A stretch of DNA of 44,846 nt from contig CANRLX010000014.1 in the NCBI GenBank assembly GCA_947631615.1, positions 1 to 44,846 of the forward strand. Reading direction: 5' to 3'. The translations under genes and the position numbers were made by a program. This DNA comes from an uncultured Acetatifactor sp. GTDB taxonomy: Bacteria; Bacillota; Clostridia; Lachnospirales; Lachnospiraceae. The notes under the pieces were generated by a model. It did no database searches. It saw nothing but the letters and a program-made list of their open reading frames with translations, and was not told the origin of the DNA. Below, piece by piece: positions 1-9,400 of the stretch (position 1 is the first letter of the stretch; each line of letters opens with the position of its first letter).

Positions 1-2
1 AG

Positions 3-1232
3 ACCAACGAGATCTACCACGCGGACTATGACTTCTCCAAGGCGAAGTCGGCGTATATCTGGAAGACCATCGTGGACCCCTTCATCGGCAAATATTCCCT
101 CATCAAGGTCAATTCCGGCGTGCTGAAGACGGACGATCTGCTCTACAATGTGGACCGCGACATCGAGGAGAAGATCGGCAAGATCTATGTGATGCAGGGG
201 AACAAACCCATCGAGGTCAGCGAGCTGCACGCGGGCGATATCGGCGCTCTCGCGAAGCTGACGGCCGCCAGGACCGGCAACAGCCTTTCCACCAAGGCGA
301 CCACCATCAAGTACGGCAAATTTGAGATCTCCACGCCGTACACCTACATGCGCTACAAGCCCAAGAACAAGGCGGACGTGGATAAGATCTCCCAGGCGCT
401 TCAGAAGATGACCCACGAGGATCTGACCCTGCGGACGGTGAACGATTCCGAGAATCACCAGCTTCTGCTCTACGGAATGGGGGACCAGCACCTGGAGATC
501 GTGGTGAGCAGGCTGTTAAACGAGTACAAGGTGGAGGTCGAGCTGGAGAGGCCCAAGATCGCTTACAGGGAGACCATCCGGAAAAATTCCGATGTGGAGT
601 ACAAATACAAGAAGCAGTCCGGCGGACACGGACAGTACGGCCATGTAAAGATGCGCTTCTCGCCCTCCGGCGATGTGGAGAGCCCCTATGTCTTTGAACA
701 GGAGGTGGTGGGCGGAGCCGTTCCCAAGAACTTCTTCCCGGCCGTGGAGAAGGGCCTGCAGGAGGCGGTGGAGAGAGGGCCCCTGGCGGCGTACCCCGTG
801 GTCGGCGTGAAGGCGGTGCTCTACGACGGCTCCTATCATCCGGTGGACTCCTCGGAGCTGGCCTTCAAGGTGGCGACGGTGCAGGCGTTCAAGAAGGGCT
901 TTATGGAGGCCCAGCCCGTTCTCCTGGAGCCCATCATGAGCCTGAAGGTGACGGTTCCAGACGCTTACACCGGCGACGTTATGGGCGATCTGAACAAGAG
1001 GCGCGGCCGTGTGCTCGGCATGAATCCCGCGCCCGGCGGCAAGCAGGTGATCGAGGCGGACATTCCCATGAGCGGGCTCTTTGGCTACTGTACGGACCTG
1101 CGCTCCATGACCGGCGGCAGAGGGGAGTATTCCTACGAGTTTGCCCGCTATGAGCAGACACCCTCCGACGTGCAGGAGAAGGAGGTTGCGGCGAGAGCGG
1201 CAAAGGTTGCGGAGAACAGCAGCGGAGATTGA
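3..1232 (+). CDS. Elongation factor G paralogue, 3' part (5' end outside window)
   Basis: The frame is open from the first bases of the window, so the gene is cut at its 5' end and the in-frame GTG at 72 is internal. What remains is about 409 residues covering EF-G domains II to V: the domain II region (WKTIVDPFIGKYSLIKVNSG), domain III, domain IV with SGGHGQYGHV and a GGAVPKNFFPAVEKG segment, and domain V with the MGDLNKRRGRV and LRSMTGGRGEYS signatures. EF-G drives GTP-dependent ribosomal translocation. The C-terminal style resembles the second, EF-G2-like paralogue common in Clostridia more than the housekeeping FusA encoded in the str operon, and no ribosomal protein gene follows. The G domain is outside the window, so whether GTPase residues are intact cannot be judged. 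Family assignment is firm; paralogue type is inference. Confidence 0.9.
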   Translation, partial: TNEIYHADYDFSKAKSAYIWKTIVDPFIGKYSLIKVNSGVLKTDDLLYNVDRDIEEKIGKIYVMQGNKPIEVSELHAGDIGALAKLTAARTGNSLSTKATTIKYGKFEISTPYTYMRYKPKNKADVDKISQALQKMTHEDLTLRTVNDSENHQLLLYGMGDQHLEIVVSRLLNEYKVEVELERPKIAYRETIRKNSDVEYKYKKQSGGHGQYGHVKMRFSPSGDVESPYVFEQEVVGGAVPKNFFPAVEKGLQEAVERGPLAAYPVVGVKAVLYDGSYHPVDSSELAFKVATVQAFKKGFMEAQPVLLEPIMSLKVTVPDAYTGDVMGDLNKRRGRVLGMNPAPGGKQVIEADIPMSGLFGYCTDLRSMTGGRGEYSYEFARYEQTPSDVQEKEVAARAAKVAENSSGD

Positions 1233-1235
1233 TAC

Positions 1236-1264
1236 TTGACATTTTTCCGGAAAAAAGCTAAAAT
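1236..1264 (+). promoter_or_regulatory. Sigma-A type promoter for leuS
   Basis: TTGACA (1236-1241), a 17-base spacer and TAAAAT (1259-1264) form a near-consensus vegetative promoter directly after the stop of the EF-G gene. It would start RNA near 1271 and leave a leader of about 95 bases before leuS. Confidence 0.8.
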
Positions 1265-1308
1265 AAGCGGGTATCTCCATAGAGAGCCGACGAGAATATG
1301 AAGGACCA

Positions 1309-1347
1309 AAAAAGCCCTTTCGTCTCTAAATGACGAGAGGGCTTTTT
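1309..1347 (+). terminator. Terminator-like hairpin inside the leuS leader
   Basis: Bases 1309-1324 pair with 1332-1347 over 16 bp (one G-U), with a 7-base loop and a run of five T at the end of the right arm. It lies downstream of the leuS promoter and about 17 bases before the leuS start. It can end transcripts from the EF-G gene, and it can also act as an attenuator for leuS. A GACGAG copy at 1289-1294 could compete for TTCGTC at 1319-1324, giving a weak alternative pairing. No T-box sequence is present. The hairpin is seen in sequence; a control role is inference. Confidence 0.7.
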
Positions 1348-1364
1348 CGAGAGAGGAGCGGATT

Positions 1365-3776
1365 ATGTCAGTACCTTACAACCACCATGAGGTGGAAGCA
1401 AAATGGCAGAAGGTCTGGGATGACGAGAAGGCTTTCAAGACCTCCGATGATTATTCCAAGCCGAAATATTATGCGCTGGTGGAGTTTCCCTATCCTTCCG
1501 GACAGGGCCTGCACGTGGGGCATCCGAGGCCCTATACGGCGTTGGACATCGTGGCGCGCAAGAGGAGGATGCAAGGCTATAATGTGCTCTATCCCATGGG
1601 ATGGGACGCTTTCGGGCTTCCCACGGAGAACTATGCCATCAAAAACAAGATCCATCCCAGGATCGTGACCAAGAACAATGTGGAGCGCTTCAAGGGACAG
1701 CTCCATGCGCTGGGCTATTCCTTTGACTGGGACAGGGAGATCAATACCACGGATCCCGCCTACTACAAGTGGACCCAGTGGATTTTTCTAAAGCTGTTCA
1801 ACGCGGGGCTTGCCTATAAATCGGAGATGCCCATCAACTGGTGTACCTCCTGCAAGGTGGGACTTGCCAACGAGGAAGTGGTAAACGGCGTCTGCGAGCG
1901 CTGCGGCTCCGAGGTGGTGCGCAAGGTGAAGAGCCAGTGGATGCTGAAAATCACCGAGTACGCCGAGAAGCTGATCGACGGGCTGGACAGCGTGGACTAT
2001 GTGGAGCGCATCAAGGTATCCCAGAAAAACTGGATCGGCAAGAGCCAGGGCGCGGAGGTGGACTTTCAGCTCGCCGGAAAAGAGGAAAAATTAAAGATCT
2101 ACACCACCAGGCCGGACACCCTCTTCGGCGTCACCTACATGGTGGTGTCGCCGGAGCATCCGCTGATCGACAAGTACCGTGAAAAGATCGGCAACTGGGA
2201 CGAGGTGGCGGCCTATCGGGAGATGGCGGCCAGAAAGTCCGATTTTGAGAGAACGGAGCTGGCCAAGGACAAGACCGGTGTGCCCATACAGGGGCTCACC
2301 GCAATCAACCCCGTGAACGGGAAAGAGATCCCTGTCTGGATCTCCGACTATGTGCTGATGACTTATGGAACCGGCGCGATTATGGCAGTGCCCGCCCACG
2401 ACGAGAGAGACTGGGAGTTTGCCAAAAAGTTTGACCTCCCCATCATCGAGGTGGTGGCGGGAAGTCCGGTCAGCGTACAGGAGGCGGTCTACACGGACGT
2501 GGCCACCGGCACCCTGGTCAATTCCGACTTCTTAAACGGCCTGTCCGTGGCGGAAGCCAAGGAGAAGATCATCTCCTATCTGGAGGAGAAGGGGATCGGC
2601 GCCAGAAAGACCAACTTCAAGCTCCGCGACTGGGTGTTCTCCAGACAGCGCTACTGGGGAGAGCCGATCCCCATCGTGTGCTGCGACAAGTGCGGCTATG
2701 TGCCCCTGGATGAGAGCGAGCTTCCGCTGGAGCTTCCCGAGGTGGAGAGCTATATGCCCACGGACAACGGCGATTCCCCGCTGGCGGCTATGACCGACTG
2801 GGTGAATACCACCTGTCCCCGCTGCGGCGGCCCCGCGAAGAGAGAGACGGACACCATGCCCCAGTGGGCGGGTTCCTCCTGGTATTTCCTGCGCTACACC
2901 GACCCGAACAATGACAAAGAGCTTGCCAGCAGGGAAGCCTTAAACTACTGGATGCCTGTGGACTGGTACAACGGAGGAATGGAGCATACCACGCTTCACC
3001 TTCTCTATTCCCGCTTCTGGCATCGCTTCCTCTACGACCAGAAGGTGGTGAATTGTCCGGAGCCCTATCAGAAGAGGACCAGCCACGGCATGATCCTCGG
3101 GGCCAACGGGGAGAAAATGTCCAAGTCCCGCGGAAACGTGGTGAATCCGGACGATATCGTGAGAGATTACGGCGCGGACACTCTGCGCACCTATGAGATG
3201 TTTATCGGCGCCTTCGACTTGAGCGCGGCCTGGAGCGAGGACGGCGTGAAGGGGTGCCGGAGATTTTTGGAGAGAGTGTGGAAGCTTCAGGATATCCTGG
3301 TGGAGGGGGACGGCTACAGTCCGGACCTGGAGACCAGGATGCACCAGACCATCAAGAAGGTGTCGGGCGATTTTGAGAACCTGAAGTACAATACGGCGAT
3401 CGCCGCTATGATGTCCCTGATCAACGATTTCTACAAGAAAAATTCCGTCACCAGGGGAGAGTACAGGACGTTACTCACCCTGTTAAATCCGGTGGCTCCC
3501 CACATCACCGAGGAGCTCTGGAGCACGGCGGGCTACGAGGGAAGGGTTTATCAGACCACGTGGCCGGAGTACGACGAGGAAAAGACCGTGGAGAGCACCG
3601 TCGAGATCGCGGTGCAGGTAAACGGAAAGGTCCGCACGACCATTCGGGTGCCCAAGGACGAGGCGAAGGAGAGCGTGATCGCGCAGGCTAAGGAGGCCCT
3701 CGGCGAAAAACTCACCGGCAGCATTGTCAAGGAGATCTATGTGCCCGGAAAGATCGTAAATATTGTGGCGAAGTAA
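1365..3776 (+). CDS. leuS: Leucyl-tRNA synthetase
   Basis: This 803-residue class I aminoacyl-tRNA synthetase charges tRNA-Leu with leucine in the cytosol. The HIGH-type motif is HVGH near residues 51-54 within [15 protein letters not shown], and the KMSKS loop is exact at residues 584-588 ([10 protein letters not shown]). A Zn-binding insertion follows the Rossmann fold (CTSC then CERC), the CP1 editing domain carries TTRPDTLFG and the [15 protein letters not shown] segment, and a second Cys-rich module (CCDKCG, CPRCGG) precedes [11 protein letters not shown]. The C-terminal anticodon-binding region and a short tail complete the usual length. The ATG at 1365 follows an AGAGAGGAG ribosome site. 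It has its own promoter and ends at the hairpin at 3789-3819. Identification is secure. Confidence 0.98.
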   Translation: MSVPYNHHEVEAKWQKVWDDEKAFKTSDDYSKPKYYALVEFPYPSGQGLHVGHPRPYTALDIVARKRRMQGYNVLYPMGWDAFGLPTENYAIKNKIHPRIVTKNNVERFKGQLHALGYSFDWDREINTTDPAYYKWTQWIFLKLFNAGLAYKSEMPINWCTSCKVGLANEEVVNGVCERCGSEVVRKVKSQWMLKITEYAEKLIDGLDSVDYVERIKVSQKNWIGKSQGAEVDFQLAGKEEKLKIYTTRPDTLFGVTYMVVSPEHPLIDKYREKIGNWDEVAAYREMAARKSDFERTELAKDKTGVPIQGLTAINPVNGKEIPVWISDYVLMTYGTGAIMAVPAHDERDWEFAKKFDLPIIEVVAGSPVSVQEAVYTDVATGTLVNSDFLNGLSVAEAKEKIISYLEEKGIGARKTNFKLRDWVFSRQRYWGEPIPIVCCDKCGYVPLDESELPLELPEVESYMPTDNGDSPLAAMTDWVNTTCPRCGGPAKRETDTMPQWAGSSWYFLRYTDPNNDKELASREALNYWMPVDWYNGGMEHTTLHLLYSRFWHRFLYDQKVVNCPEPYQKRTSHGMILGANGEKMSKSRGNVVNPDDIVRDYGADTLRTYEMFIGAFDLSAAWSEDGVKGCRRFLERVWKLQDILVEGDGYSPDLETRMHQTIKKVSGDFENLKYNTAIAAMMSLINDFYKKNSVTRGEYRTLLTLLNPVAPHITEELWSTAGYEGRVYQTTWPEYDEEKTVESTVEIAVQVNGKVRTTIRVPKDEAKESVIAQAKEALGEKLTGSIVKEIYVPGKIVNIVAK

Positions 3777-3788
3777 GCGGCCGGACAG

Positions 3789-3819
3789 GGGCGCCCTCAG
3801 GTGGGGGCGTCCTTTTTTT
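3789..3819 (+). terminator. Terminator of leuS
   Basis: GGGCGCCC (3789-3796) pairs with GGGCGTCC (3805-3812) with one G-U, followed by seven T. The stop codon of the convergent minus-strand gene (3797-3799) lies in its loop. Confidence 0.85.
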
Positions 3820-4117
3820 GTCCGGCCTGCTGTCCGGCCTTTTCCAGGATTTGGTCGATCCTGGACAGCTCCTCCGAGGAGCTGTGCCTGCGGATGGCGG
3901 CGATGGCGGCGTTCATTTCTTTCGGGGTGAAGCTTAGCTTCTCCTCCTTGGCGCGCCGCATCATGGGCAGCAGAAGGGCCATCATTTCCTTCTGGTTTTT
4001 GCCCTGTCCCTGAGAAAAAAGCTGCCCTAAAAAATCCAATTTCTTCTGCGGGATATCCCGCACCAGTTCGTCCTCCATCCAGGCGGGACGAGGATTGGAA
4101 GCCTGTGATTTGTCCAT
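3797..4117 (-). CDS. Unrecognised 106-aa acidic/helical protein
   Basis: I do not recognise a named family. The product is a small soluble protein with no signal peptide or membrane segment, predicted to be largely helical, with a Met-rich stretch (KEMMALLLPMMRRAKEEK) and a charged C-terminal half. The ATG at 4117 is preceded on the minus strand by GAGG at seven bases. It lies 29 bases after the 198-aa gene on the same strand, so the two are probably co-transcribed, and both carry a core of Met/Leu-rich helices (LLPMMRR here, MMEMMQMMQ there). It converges on leuS and its stop falls inside the leuS terminator. Coding potential is supported by the ribosome site and operon placement; function is unknown. 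Confidence 0.7.
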   Translation of the reverse strand: MDKSQASNPRPAWMEDELVRDIPQKKLDFLGQLFSQGQGKNQKEMMALLLPMMRRAKEEKLSFTPKEMNAAIAAIRRHSSSEELSRIDQILEKAGQQAGQKKDAPT

Positions 4118-4146
4118 AGGAAAACCTCATTTCTGATCGTTGTCGT

Positions 4147-4743
4147 TTACGGCGGTTCGGTGCCGGGGCCGGAAGGCGGTTTCGGGCTCTGAAGCCCCTG
4201 AAGCATCTGCAGGAGGGAGACCATGTCCAGACCACCGCCCTGGGCAGCGGTCTCCCCGGAGGAGCCGCCCGTCCCGAAGGAGCCGGAGGCTTCGCCCGTC
4301 CCGGAGGAGCCGGAGGAGCCGCCCATCCCCGCAAGACCGGCAAGGCCGGACAGAAGATCTGCCCCGCCCTGGCCGCCCTCCGGAAACAGCTCCTGCATCA
4401 TCTGCATCATTTCCATCATATCCTGCAGATTGCGAAAACTCTGCATGGTATTCATGACCGACCGGAGCCTGCCCTGCTCGGCGGGACTGAGATAGGGCTT
4501 CACCTCCTCGCAGATTTTGCCGATGTCCGGCTTGGGACGGCAGGCGTCCTCGGACAGGGCGGCAAAGGGATGCTTTTTCAGGAAGGAGAGCGTGTAGCTA
4601 AGCTCCGCCAGCTTTATGTAGACAGCCATGGTCCGGCGGGCGGGAGGATCCAGATAAACCATGAGGACCTTGCACATCTGGATATGGTTGGTGGTAAAGA
4701 GCGTGTCAAAAGCGCTCACCCGGTCCCGATCCCTCTCGTCCAT
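4147..4743 (-). CDS. Unrecognised 198-aa protein with Met-rich helix and Gly/Ser-rich tail
   Basis: No known family is recognised. The N-terminal 100 residues are a compact, probably helical domain (for example AFDTLFTTNHIQMCKVLMVYL and LSPAEQGRLRSVMNTMQSF). Then comes a striking Met-rich helix, DMMEMMQMMQELFPE, and a long low-complexity tail of Gly, Ser and Thr (GGSSGSSGTGEASGSFGTGG) ending in Pro-rich sequence. No signal peptide is visible. A GTG at 4752 would lengthen it by three residues, but the GGGAGG ribosome site then abuts the start, so ATG at 4743, eight bases from that site, is preferred. A CATAGGATA element lies about 40 bases upstream, suggesting expression during sporulation. 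Together with the next gene it forms a two-gene minus-strand operon. Confidence 0.75.
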   Translation of the reverse strand: MDERDRDRVSAFDTLFTTNHIQMCKVLMVYLDPPARRTMAVYIKLAELSYTLSFLKKHPFAALSEDACRPKPDIGKICEEVKPYLSPAEQGRLRSVMNTMQSFRNLQDMMEMMQMMQELFPEGGQGGADLLSGLAGLAGMGGSSGSSGTGEASGSFGTGGSSGETAAQGGGLDMVSLLQMLQGLQSPKPPSGPGTEPP

Positions 4744-4780
4744 CCCGTCCACCTCCCTTGCCCGGTATTCTGGCTCTATT

Positions 4781-4789
4781 TATCCTATG
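4781..4789 (-). promoter_or_regulatory. Possible sporulation sigma -10 element
   Basis: On the minus strand CATAGGATA matches the CATAnnnTA -10 of SigK/SigE-type promoters, at a sensible distance from the ATG at 4743. No clear -35 is seen, so this is tentative. Confidence 0.35.
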
Positions 4790-4800
4790 AAAAAGAGAGA

Positions 4801-4833
4801 GGAAAAATGATAGGCCCCCCGAGGGAGCCTATC
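4801..4833 (-). terminator. Terminator of the Cys-rich small protein gene
   Basis: On the minus strand GATAGGC and GCCTATC (plus-strand arms 4809-4815 and 4827-4833) form a 7-bp stem followed by ATTTTTC. Confidence 0.75.
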
Positions 4834-4853
4834 TGCATCGACTGGTATGTGGC

Positions 4854-5105
4854 TTAGTTGTTGCATCCGCAGCAGGAGCTTAAGATCAACAGCAGGATGA
4901 TCCATTCGCAGCAGCTCCCGTTGCCGTCGCTTGCGCCAAACAGACCGTTTCCTCCGCAGCCACAGCCATTGCCGTTGTTGCCGCCGCAGAACAGCAGCAG
5001 GAGGATGATCCAAAGGCAGCTGTTGTTTCCTCCGAAGAGTCCGGTATTATTGCAGCCGTTGCCGTTGTTGTTGCAGCCGCAGTTGGTAGCGGTTAAATCG
5101 CTCAT
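4854..5105 (-). CDS. Cys/Gly/Asn-rich small protein with two internal hydrophobic repeats
   Basis: This 83-residue product is built from two similar halves. Each has a Cys/Gly/Asn-rich stretch (NNNGNGCNN, NNGNGCGCGGNG) with GLFG and then a hydrophobic core (CLWIILLLLFC and CEWIILLLILS), ending in CCGC. Lachnospiraceae genomes carry many such proteins, often labelled chorion-class high-cysteine protein by automatic annotation, which says little about function. The ATG is eight bases from a strong GGAGG. A SigK-like promoter (AC, 17 bases, CATAGAATA) sits upstream and a terminator follows, so it is a monocistronic unit. A role in the spore coat or in disulfide-linked or self-assembling surface material is inferred from composition and promoter type only. 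The hydrophobic halves could instead insert into the membrane. Confidence 0.8.
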   Translation of the reverse strand: MSDLTATNCGCNNNGNGCNNTGLFGGNNSCLWIILLLLFCGGNNGNGCGCGGNGLFGASDGNGSCCEWIILLLILSSCCGCNN

Positions 5106-5133
5106 TTTTTTGCCTCCAAGTTTTATTATGGTT

Positions 5134-5161
5134 TATTCTATGCTCCACAGCCTGTCAATGT
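5134..5161 (-). promoter_or_regulatory. SigK-like promoter of the Cys-rich gene
   Basis: Minus strand: AC (plus positions 5160-5161), 17-base spacer, CATAGAATA (plus 5134-5142). This fits the mother-cell SigK pattern AC-N16/17-CATAnnnTA and places RNA start about 20 bases before the gene. Confidence 0.45.
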
Positions 5162-5242
5162 TTCCAAAGAGCCGGCGCAATTTTCGGGCCCTGTCAGGCG
5201 GATCTTTGCGGACTCTTTGCGGCAATTTCTTTCCGAAAAAGC

Positions 5243-5270
5243 TTGCATAAATTTCAACATGGAGTAAAAT
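5243..5270 (+). promoter_or_regulatory. Promoter of the sortase/LRR operon
   Basis: TTGCAT (5243-5248), 16-base spacer, TAAAAT (5265-5270), about 40 bases before the sortase start. It is the best vegetative match in the 203-base gap 5106-5308, which otherwise holds only the divergent SigK-like element. Confidence 0.5.
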
Positions 5271-5308
5271 AGAAAATGTAGGATAATGCAAATAAAAAAA
5301 GGAGATAT

Positions 5309-6481
5309 ATGGCGCAGAAGACATACGTCGTGGAGGGCAGGCAGTTTCGGACCCAGTCGGACTACGCCAGGGCCAGCCGCGACAAGGAACTGATCGATAA
5401 GCTGCGTTTGCGGGTTAAGGGCAATGACCCCGCCGCCCTGAAGCGGCTGAGTCAGGAACTGCATAGCGGTAAATACAAATTTTACACGCTTCTGGGGCAG
5501 GACTTTCAGGACGAGATCGACGATCTCTTAAAGAGGGCGCCCGCCGGAGGCAGGGCGAAAAAGGGCGCTGCCAGGGAAGCTTCCCGTCAGGGAAAAAAGA
5601 GCGTTCCCGCCGGGATGTCCAAAAAGACACAGGAAGCTGCCAACGTGTCCGCCGAGATGGACAAGTACGTGGAGGAAGCGCTGCGGCAGCGGGAGAAGCA
5701 CAGGAGACAGCTGATTCTTCTCTGCAGTGTCGTCGGCGTCGCCTGTCTGGCATATTTTGTCATATACTCTTACTTCGGCTACCGGACGGAGGAGACCTAC
5801 GACAGATGGAGCCAGATTCGGGAGAACGCTGCCGAGGGCGGCGCGGCCCCGGCCCCCGTCATCCACTATGACGATCCGGACACGGAGACGCCGGAAGTGC
5901 TGGAGGAGTATAAAAGTTTATTAAATAAGAACCGGAGACTAATCGGATGGCTCAAAATTGACGATACAAAAATTGATTATCCCGTTATGCAGACGACGAA
6001 CAACGAGTATTACCTGGATCATAACCTGAACCAGGAGTACGACAAGAACGGTTCCATCTTCATGGATAAGGACTGCGATGTGTTAAAGCCCAGCACAAAT
6101 TACATTTTGTACGGGCACCACATGCAAAGCGGCAAGATGTTCGGCGATCTGGACCGGTATGCCAGCGAGGATTACGGGAAGGAGCATCCCTACATAGAGT
6201 TCGATACGATCTACGAGCACGGCACCTACCAGGTGATGTATGTATTTCGATCCAGGGTGTACAGTGAGGAGGAGATCGTCTTTAAATATTATCAGTTTAT
6301 AGATGCCGCCAGTGAACAGGAGTTTGACTCCTATATGCAGGAGATGGCTTCCCTGTCCCTGTATGACACCGGCGTAACGGCTCAGTACGGAGATCAGCTT
6401 TTGACTCTGTCTACCTGCGATTATCAGGAGACGGACGGCAGATTCGTAGTGGTAGCCAAGAAAGTCACGGCAAAGGAGTAA
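5309..6481 (+). CDS. srtB: Class B sortase with long cytoplasmic N-terminal extension
   Basis: This is a membrane-bound cysteine transpeptidase that cleaves a C-terminal sorting motif and joins the protein to peptidoglycan. Residues 1-130 are a charged, basic cytoplasmic extension, unusually long for a sortase. A single membrane segment spans about residues 134-153. The catalytic domain follows, with YGHHM (His270), LSTCDY (Cys370) and GRFVVVAKK (Arg378), the class B pattern. The ATG at 5309 follows AAAGGAG. The stop is six bases before the ATG of a giant LRR protein that ends in a TPKTGD sorting signal, and the ribosome site of that gene lies inside the sortase 3' end, so the two are translationally linked. 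That gene is the obvious substrate. Class and chemistry are firm; motif preference is inferred. Confidence 0.92.
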   Translation: MAQKTYVVEGRQFRTQSDYARASRDKELIDKLRLRVKGNDPAALKRLSQELHSGKYKFYTLLGQDFQDEIDDLLKRAPAGGRAKKGAAREASRQGKKSVPAGMSKKTQEAANVSAEMDKYVEEALRQREKHRRQLILLCSVVGVACLAYFVIYSYFGYRTEETYDRWSQIRENAAEGGAAPAPVIHYDDPDTETPEVLEEYKSLLNKNRRLIGWLKIDDTKIDYPVMQTTNNEYYLDHNLNQEYDKNGSIFMDKDCDVLKPSTNYILYGHHMQSGKMFGDLDRYASEDYGKEHPYIEFDTIYEHGTYQVMYVFRSRVYSEEEIVFKYYQFIDAASEQEFDSYMQEMASLSLYDTGVTAQYGDQLLTLSTCDYQETDGRFVVVAKKVTAKE

Positions 6482-6487
6482 AGAAGG

Positions 6488-9400
6488 ATGGCGAAAGCTG
6501 CAACCAAGAAAAGAAGACTGAAAAGAACGATCCGAAAGACGCTGGGGACGCTGTTTTTGGTGTCGGCCATTGTGGTGGCCGCAATTCCCGTGGACGGCCT
6601 GCAGGCCGCAGGCTCCAGGGATGTTTCCCAGCGGACGGATGTGACGAAGGTCACTGTGACGTCGCAGATACCGGCGGTTCCCACGGGAAAGATCACGGAT
6701 CAGAAGATTGGCAGTTATACCGTGTACGGCGATTACAACGGGATCTACCGCTATGTGGTCACCCACGACAGCTCCACCGAGGAGGTCGCCATCGTGGTGG
6801 GCTACAACGATGAGGTGGGCGGCAGCACCCTGACCATACCGGATACCCTGGATGCCTATCTGCCTGCCGGCGCCAACGAGAATTGGTGCGCGGTCAACAA
6901 GAAGGGCAATCTGTTGTTTTATCAGATAGAGCAGCCAAAGCGGGACGAGAACAACGAGATCATCACCCAGGAAGTGACGGGCGGGGACGGAATCCCGACC
7001 AGGGTCCCCGTGATGGAGAAGGTGTATCTTCCCTGCTATTACGCGGACGCCGGGACCTGGAAGGCCCTGGAGGAGACGGATACCCTCTATTACTATGATG
7101 GCGTTACGGCAGCCTGGAGGGGAGACGATCTGAGCGCCAAGACGCCGGTGCCGGCCAGCCTTCCCGATGACCAGCGGCTCAAAAACATCAAGCTGCGCTA
7201 CATTGGCAATCAGCACATTAAGAATAACACGGACGGCACATCCGAGATCGTGGAAAACAGCCAGGCGGCCGGCGGTGTGTTCAGCAGCGCCAAAAACTGC
7301 AGCACATTGATTTTGGGAAAAGAGCTGACCAAGATCGGCAACTATGCCTTTTACGGAAACGGCAACATCAACAGCTTAAGCTTTAACGACTATATGAACG
7401 AGATCGGAAATTATGCCTTTGCGGACTGCTTCAGCATCAGCAGCATCAGTATGCCGGACAACGCGGCGGTCTCGGAGATCGGGGACCACGCCTTTTACAA
7501 CTGTTCGGGCCTTACCTCCTTCAACGCGCCGAAGCTGATCGCCCGGATCGGCGATTCGGCCTTTGAGGCGTGCACCTCGCTGACGGGGATCAATCTCTGC
7601 GGGACCAGCAATGCTTCCTCCTTACAGGCGATCGGAAATTATGCCTTTGCCGGGTGCACCAGCCTGAGAGAGCTGATCTTTCCGCCCACCTACGCGGAAA
7701 GCAATATCCCGCTCAGCGTCATCGAAAACTGCCACAGCCTGCAGCATGTGTACGCCCAGCACCAGGGAGTGAATTTCGTGGAGGACAGGGGAAAGAGCGG
7801 CACCGGCTACTATAACTTTAAGGATTTCAGGGATGAGCTGGAGGAGTATGGAAACCAGACCTTTTACTTTGAGGGAGTGGGAACAAACGCCCTCTATACC
7901 ACGGCGGTGGACAATTACTTCGCGTATAAGTTTTCGGGGGAGGAGACCTTTGTGAAAAAGGTTCCCGACGAGCAGAGCGCCTACACGGAGGAGACGGGAT
8001 CTTATGAAAAGAACGCGGTGTTTACCGTAAAGCGCACCACGGGAGATTCCGGTTCTATCGGAAACGGCCAGATCACGCAGGTTGCCATTGACCCGGGAAT
8101 GGAAAACCTCCAGATCCCCGGGCATGTAGGCCCCTTGAACATCGTGGAGATCGGCGCCTCCGGCTTTGCGGACAACTGCGACCTAAAGAGCGTAGTCATC
8201 CCGGAGACGATCCTCACCATCGGCGACAACGCCTTCCGGGGAGCGCACAACCTGGTGTCCGTGGTGTTTGAGAATGCGGGGGGGATCCAGTCCATCGGCG
8301 CCAACGCCTTTAAGACGCAGGAATACAAAAAGAGCGGCCACTCCGCAAACTGCTCTACCCATACTGTGCCGGACGTGGGGTTTGCGGTGCTCACCTTCAC
8401 CGGAGATATCGATGCGGACTACGCGCCCTTCCAGTATGCGATGAACGAGGCCAACACCTTTACCAACGGCACGCAGGAGCCCACGCTGATCAAGTATTTC
8501 AGCGGCTGGCCCACGAACCTGACGGTGGTGAGGGACACGGCGGCCCACAAGAACACGCTGACCAATTATCCCACCATCAAGGAACTGGTGGAGGGTACGG
8601 AGTTTACCGAATCCAACTATCCCTATATGACGCTGAACGAGGAGTATGAGGATGCTGCGAAAAGCGCGTTCAGCAAATATTTAGGAATAGAGGGCGGGGA
8701 GATCACAGGCTACGAGCAGCAGATCATAGACAATACCCTGCACGTCGTTCTTCCAAGCGGCATTGAGGCCATTGCCGAGAATCTCTTTGTGGATAAGGAG
8801 ACCGCGGAGCTTGGCTACTTGGACACCTACTTAAACAAGGATGCCGACACTCTGGTGACCAACACCGGCAAGCCGGTGGGCAAGGAGTTTACCACCCACC
8901 TGCAGGAGCTGCCGTCGGACAGCTTTGACGGCTGCCTGACGCTGGAGACCATCAACATCAACGGCTCCACGGCCATCGGAGACGAGGCGTTCAAGGACTG
9001 TAAGAACCTGTATCAGGTGTGGATCGATCCCGTCCTGACGACCATGGGGAAAACGCCTTTCGTGGGCTGCGATAAGCTGGGGCGAAACGAGACGGATACG
9101 GTCCATTTCCAGGACAATCCGAATTTTGCCTGCGAGACCCCTCTGATCTACGGCAAGGCGGCCGACGGCAGCCTGACGAGGGTTTTAGAGTACTTAAACG
9201 GAACGGACAATGTGTCCCTCTCCGCGGAGGAGCTTGCGTCCGTGACCGAGGTGGCGCCCTGGGCGTTTAGCAATACCAAGATCGAGACGGCGGATTTCAC
9301 CTCCTCCCGCATTGATTCCCTCCCCGAGGGCGCCTTTGCGGAAACCTCTCAGCTGTACCGCGTGGATCTGCCCTACGGCACCAGGACGGTCGGACGATCG

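Noticed and set aside
1298..1333. 11-codon leader peptide for leuS
   Set aside because: No good ribosome site and no Leu codons, so classical translational attenuation is not supported; kept only as a remark in the leader finding.
1271..1364. T-box riboswitch for leuS
   Set aside because: The leader is under 100 bases, and neither a Stem I nor a T-box AGGGTGG-type sequence is present; only a plain hairpin is visible.
3801..4495. Plus-strand open frames over the two minus-strand genes after leuS
   Set aside because: They lack ribosome sites and lie opposite genes with proper sites, operon spacing and plausible proteins.
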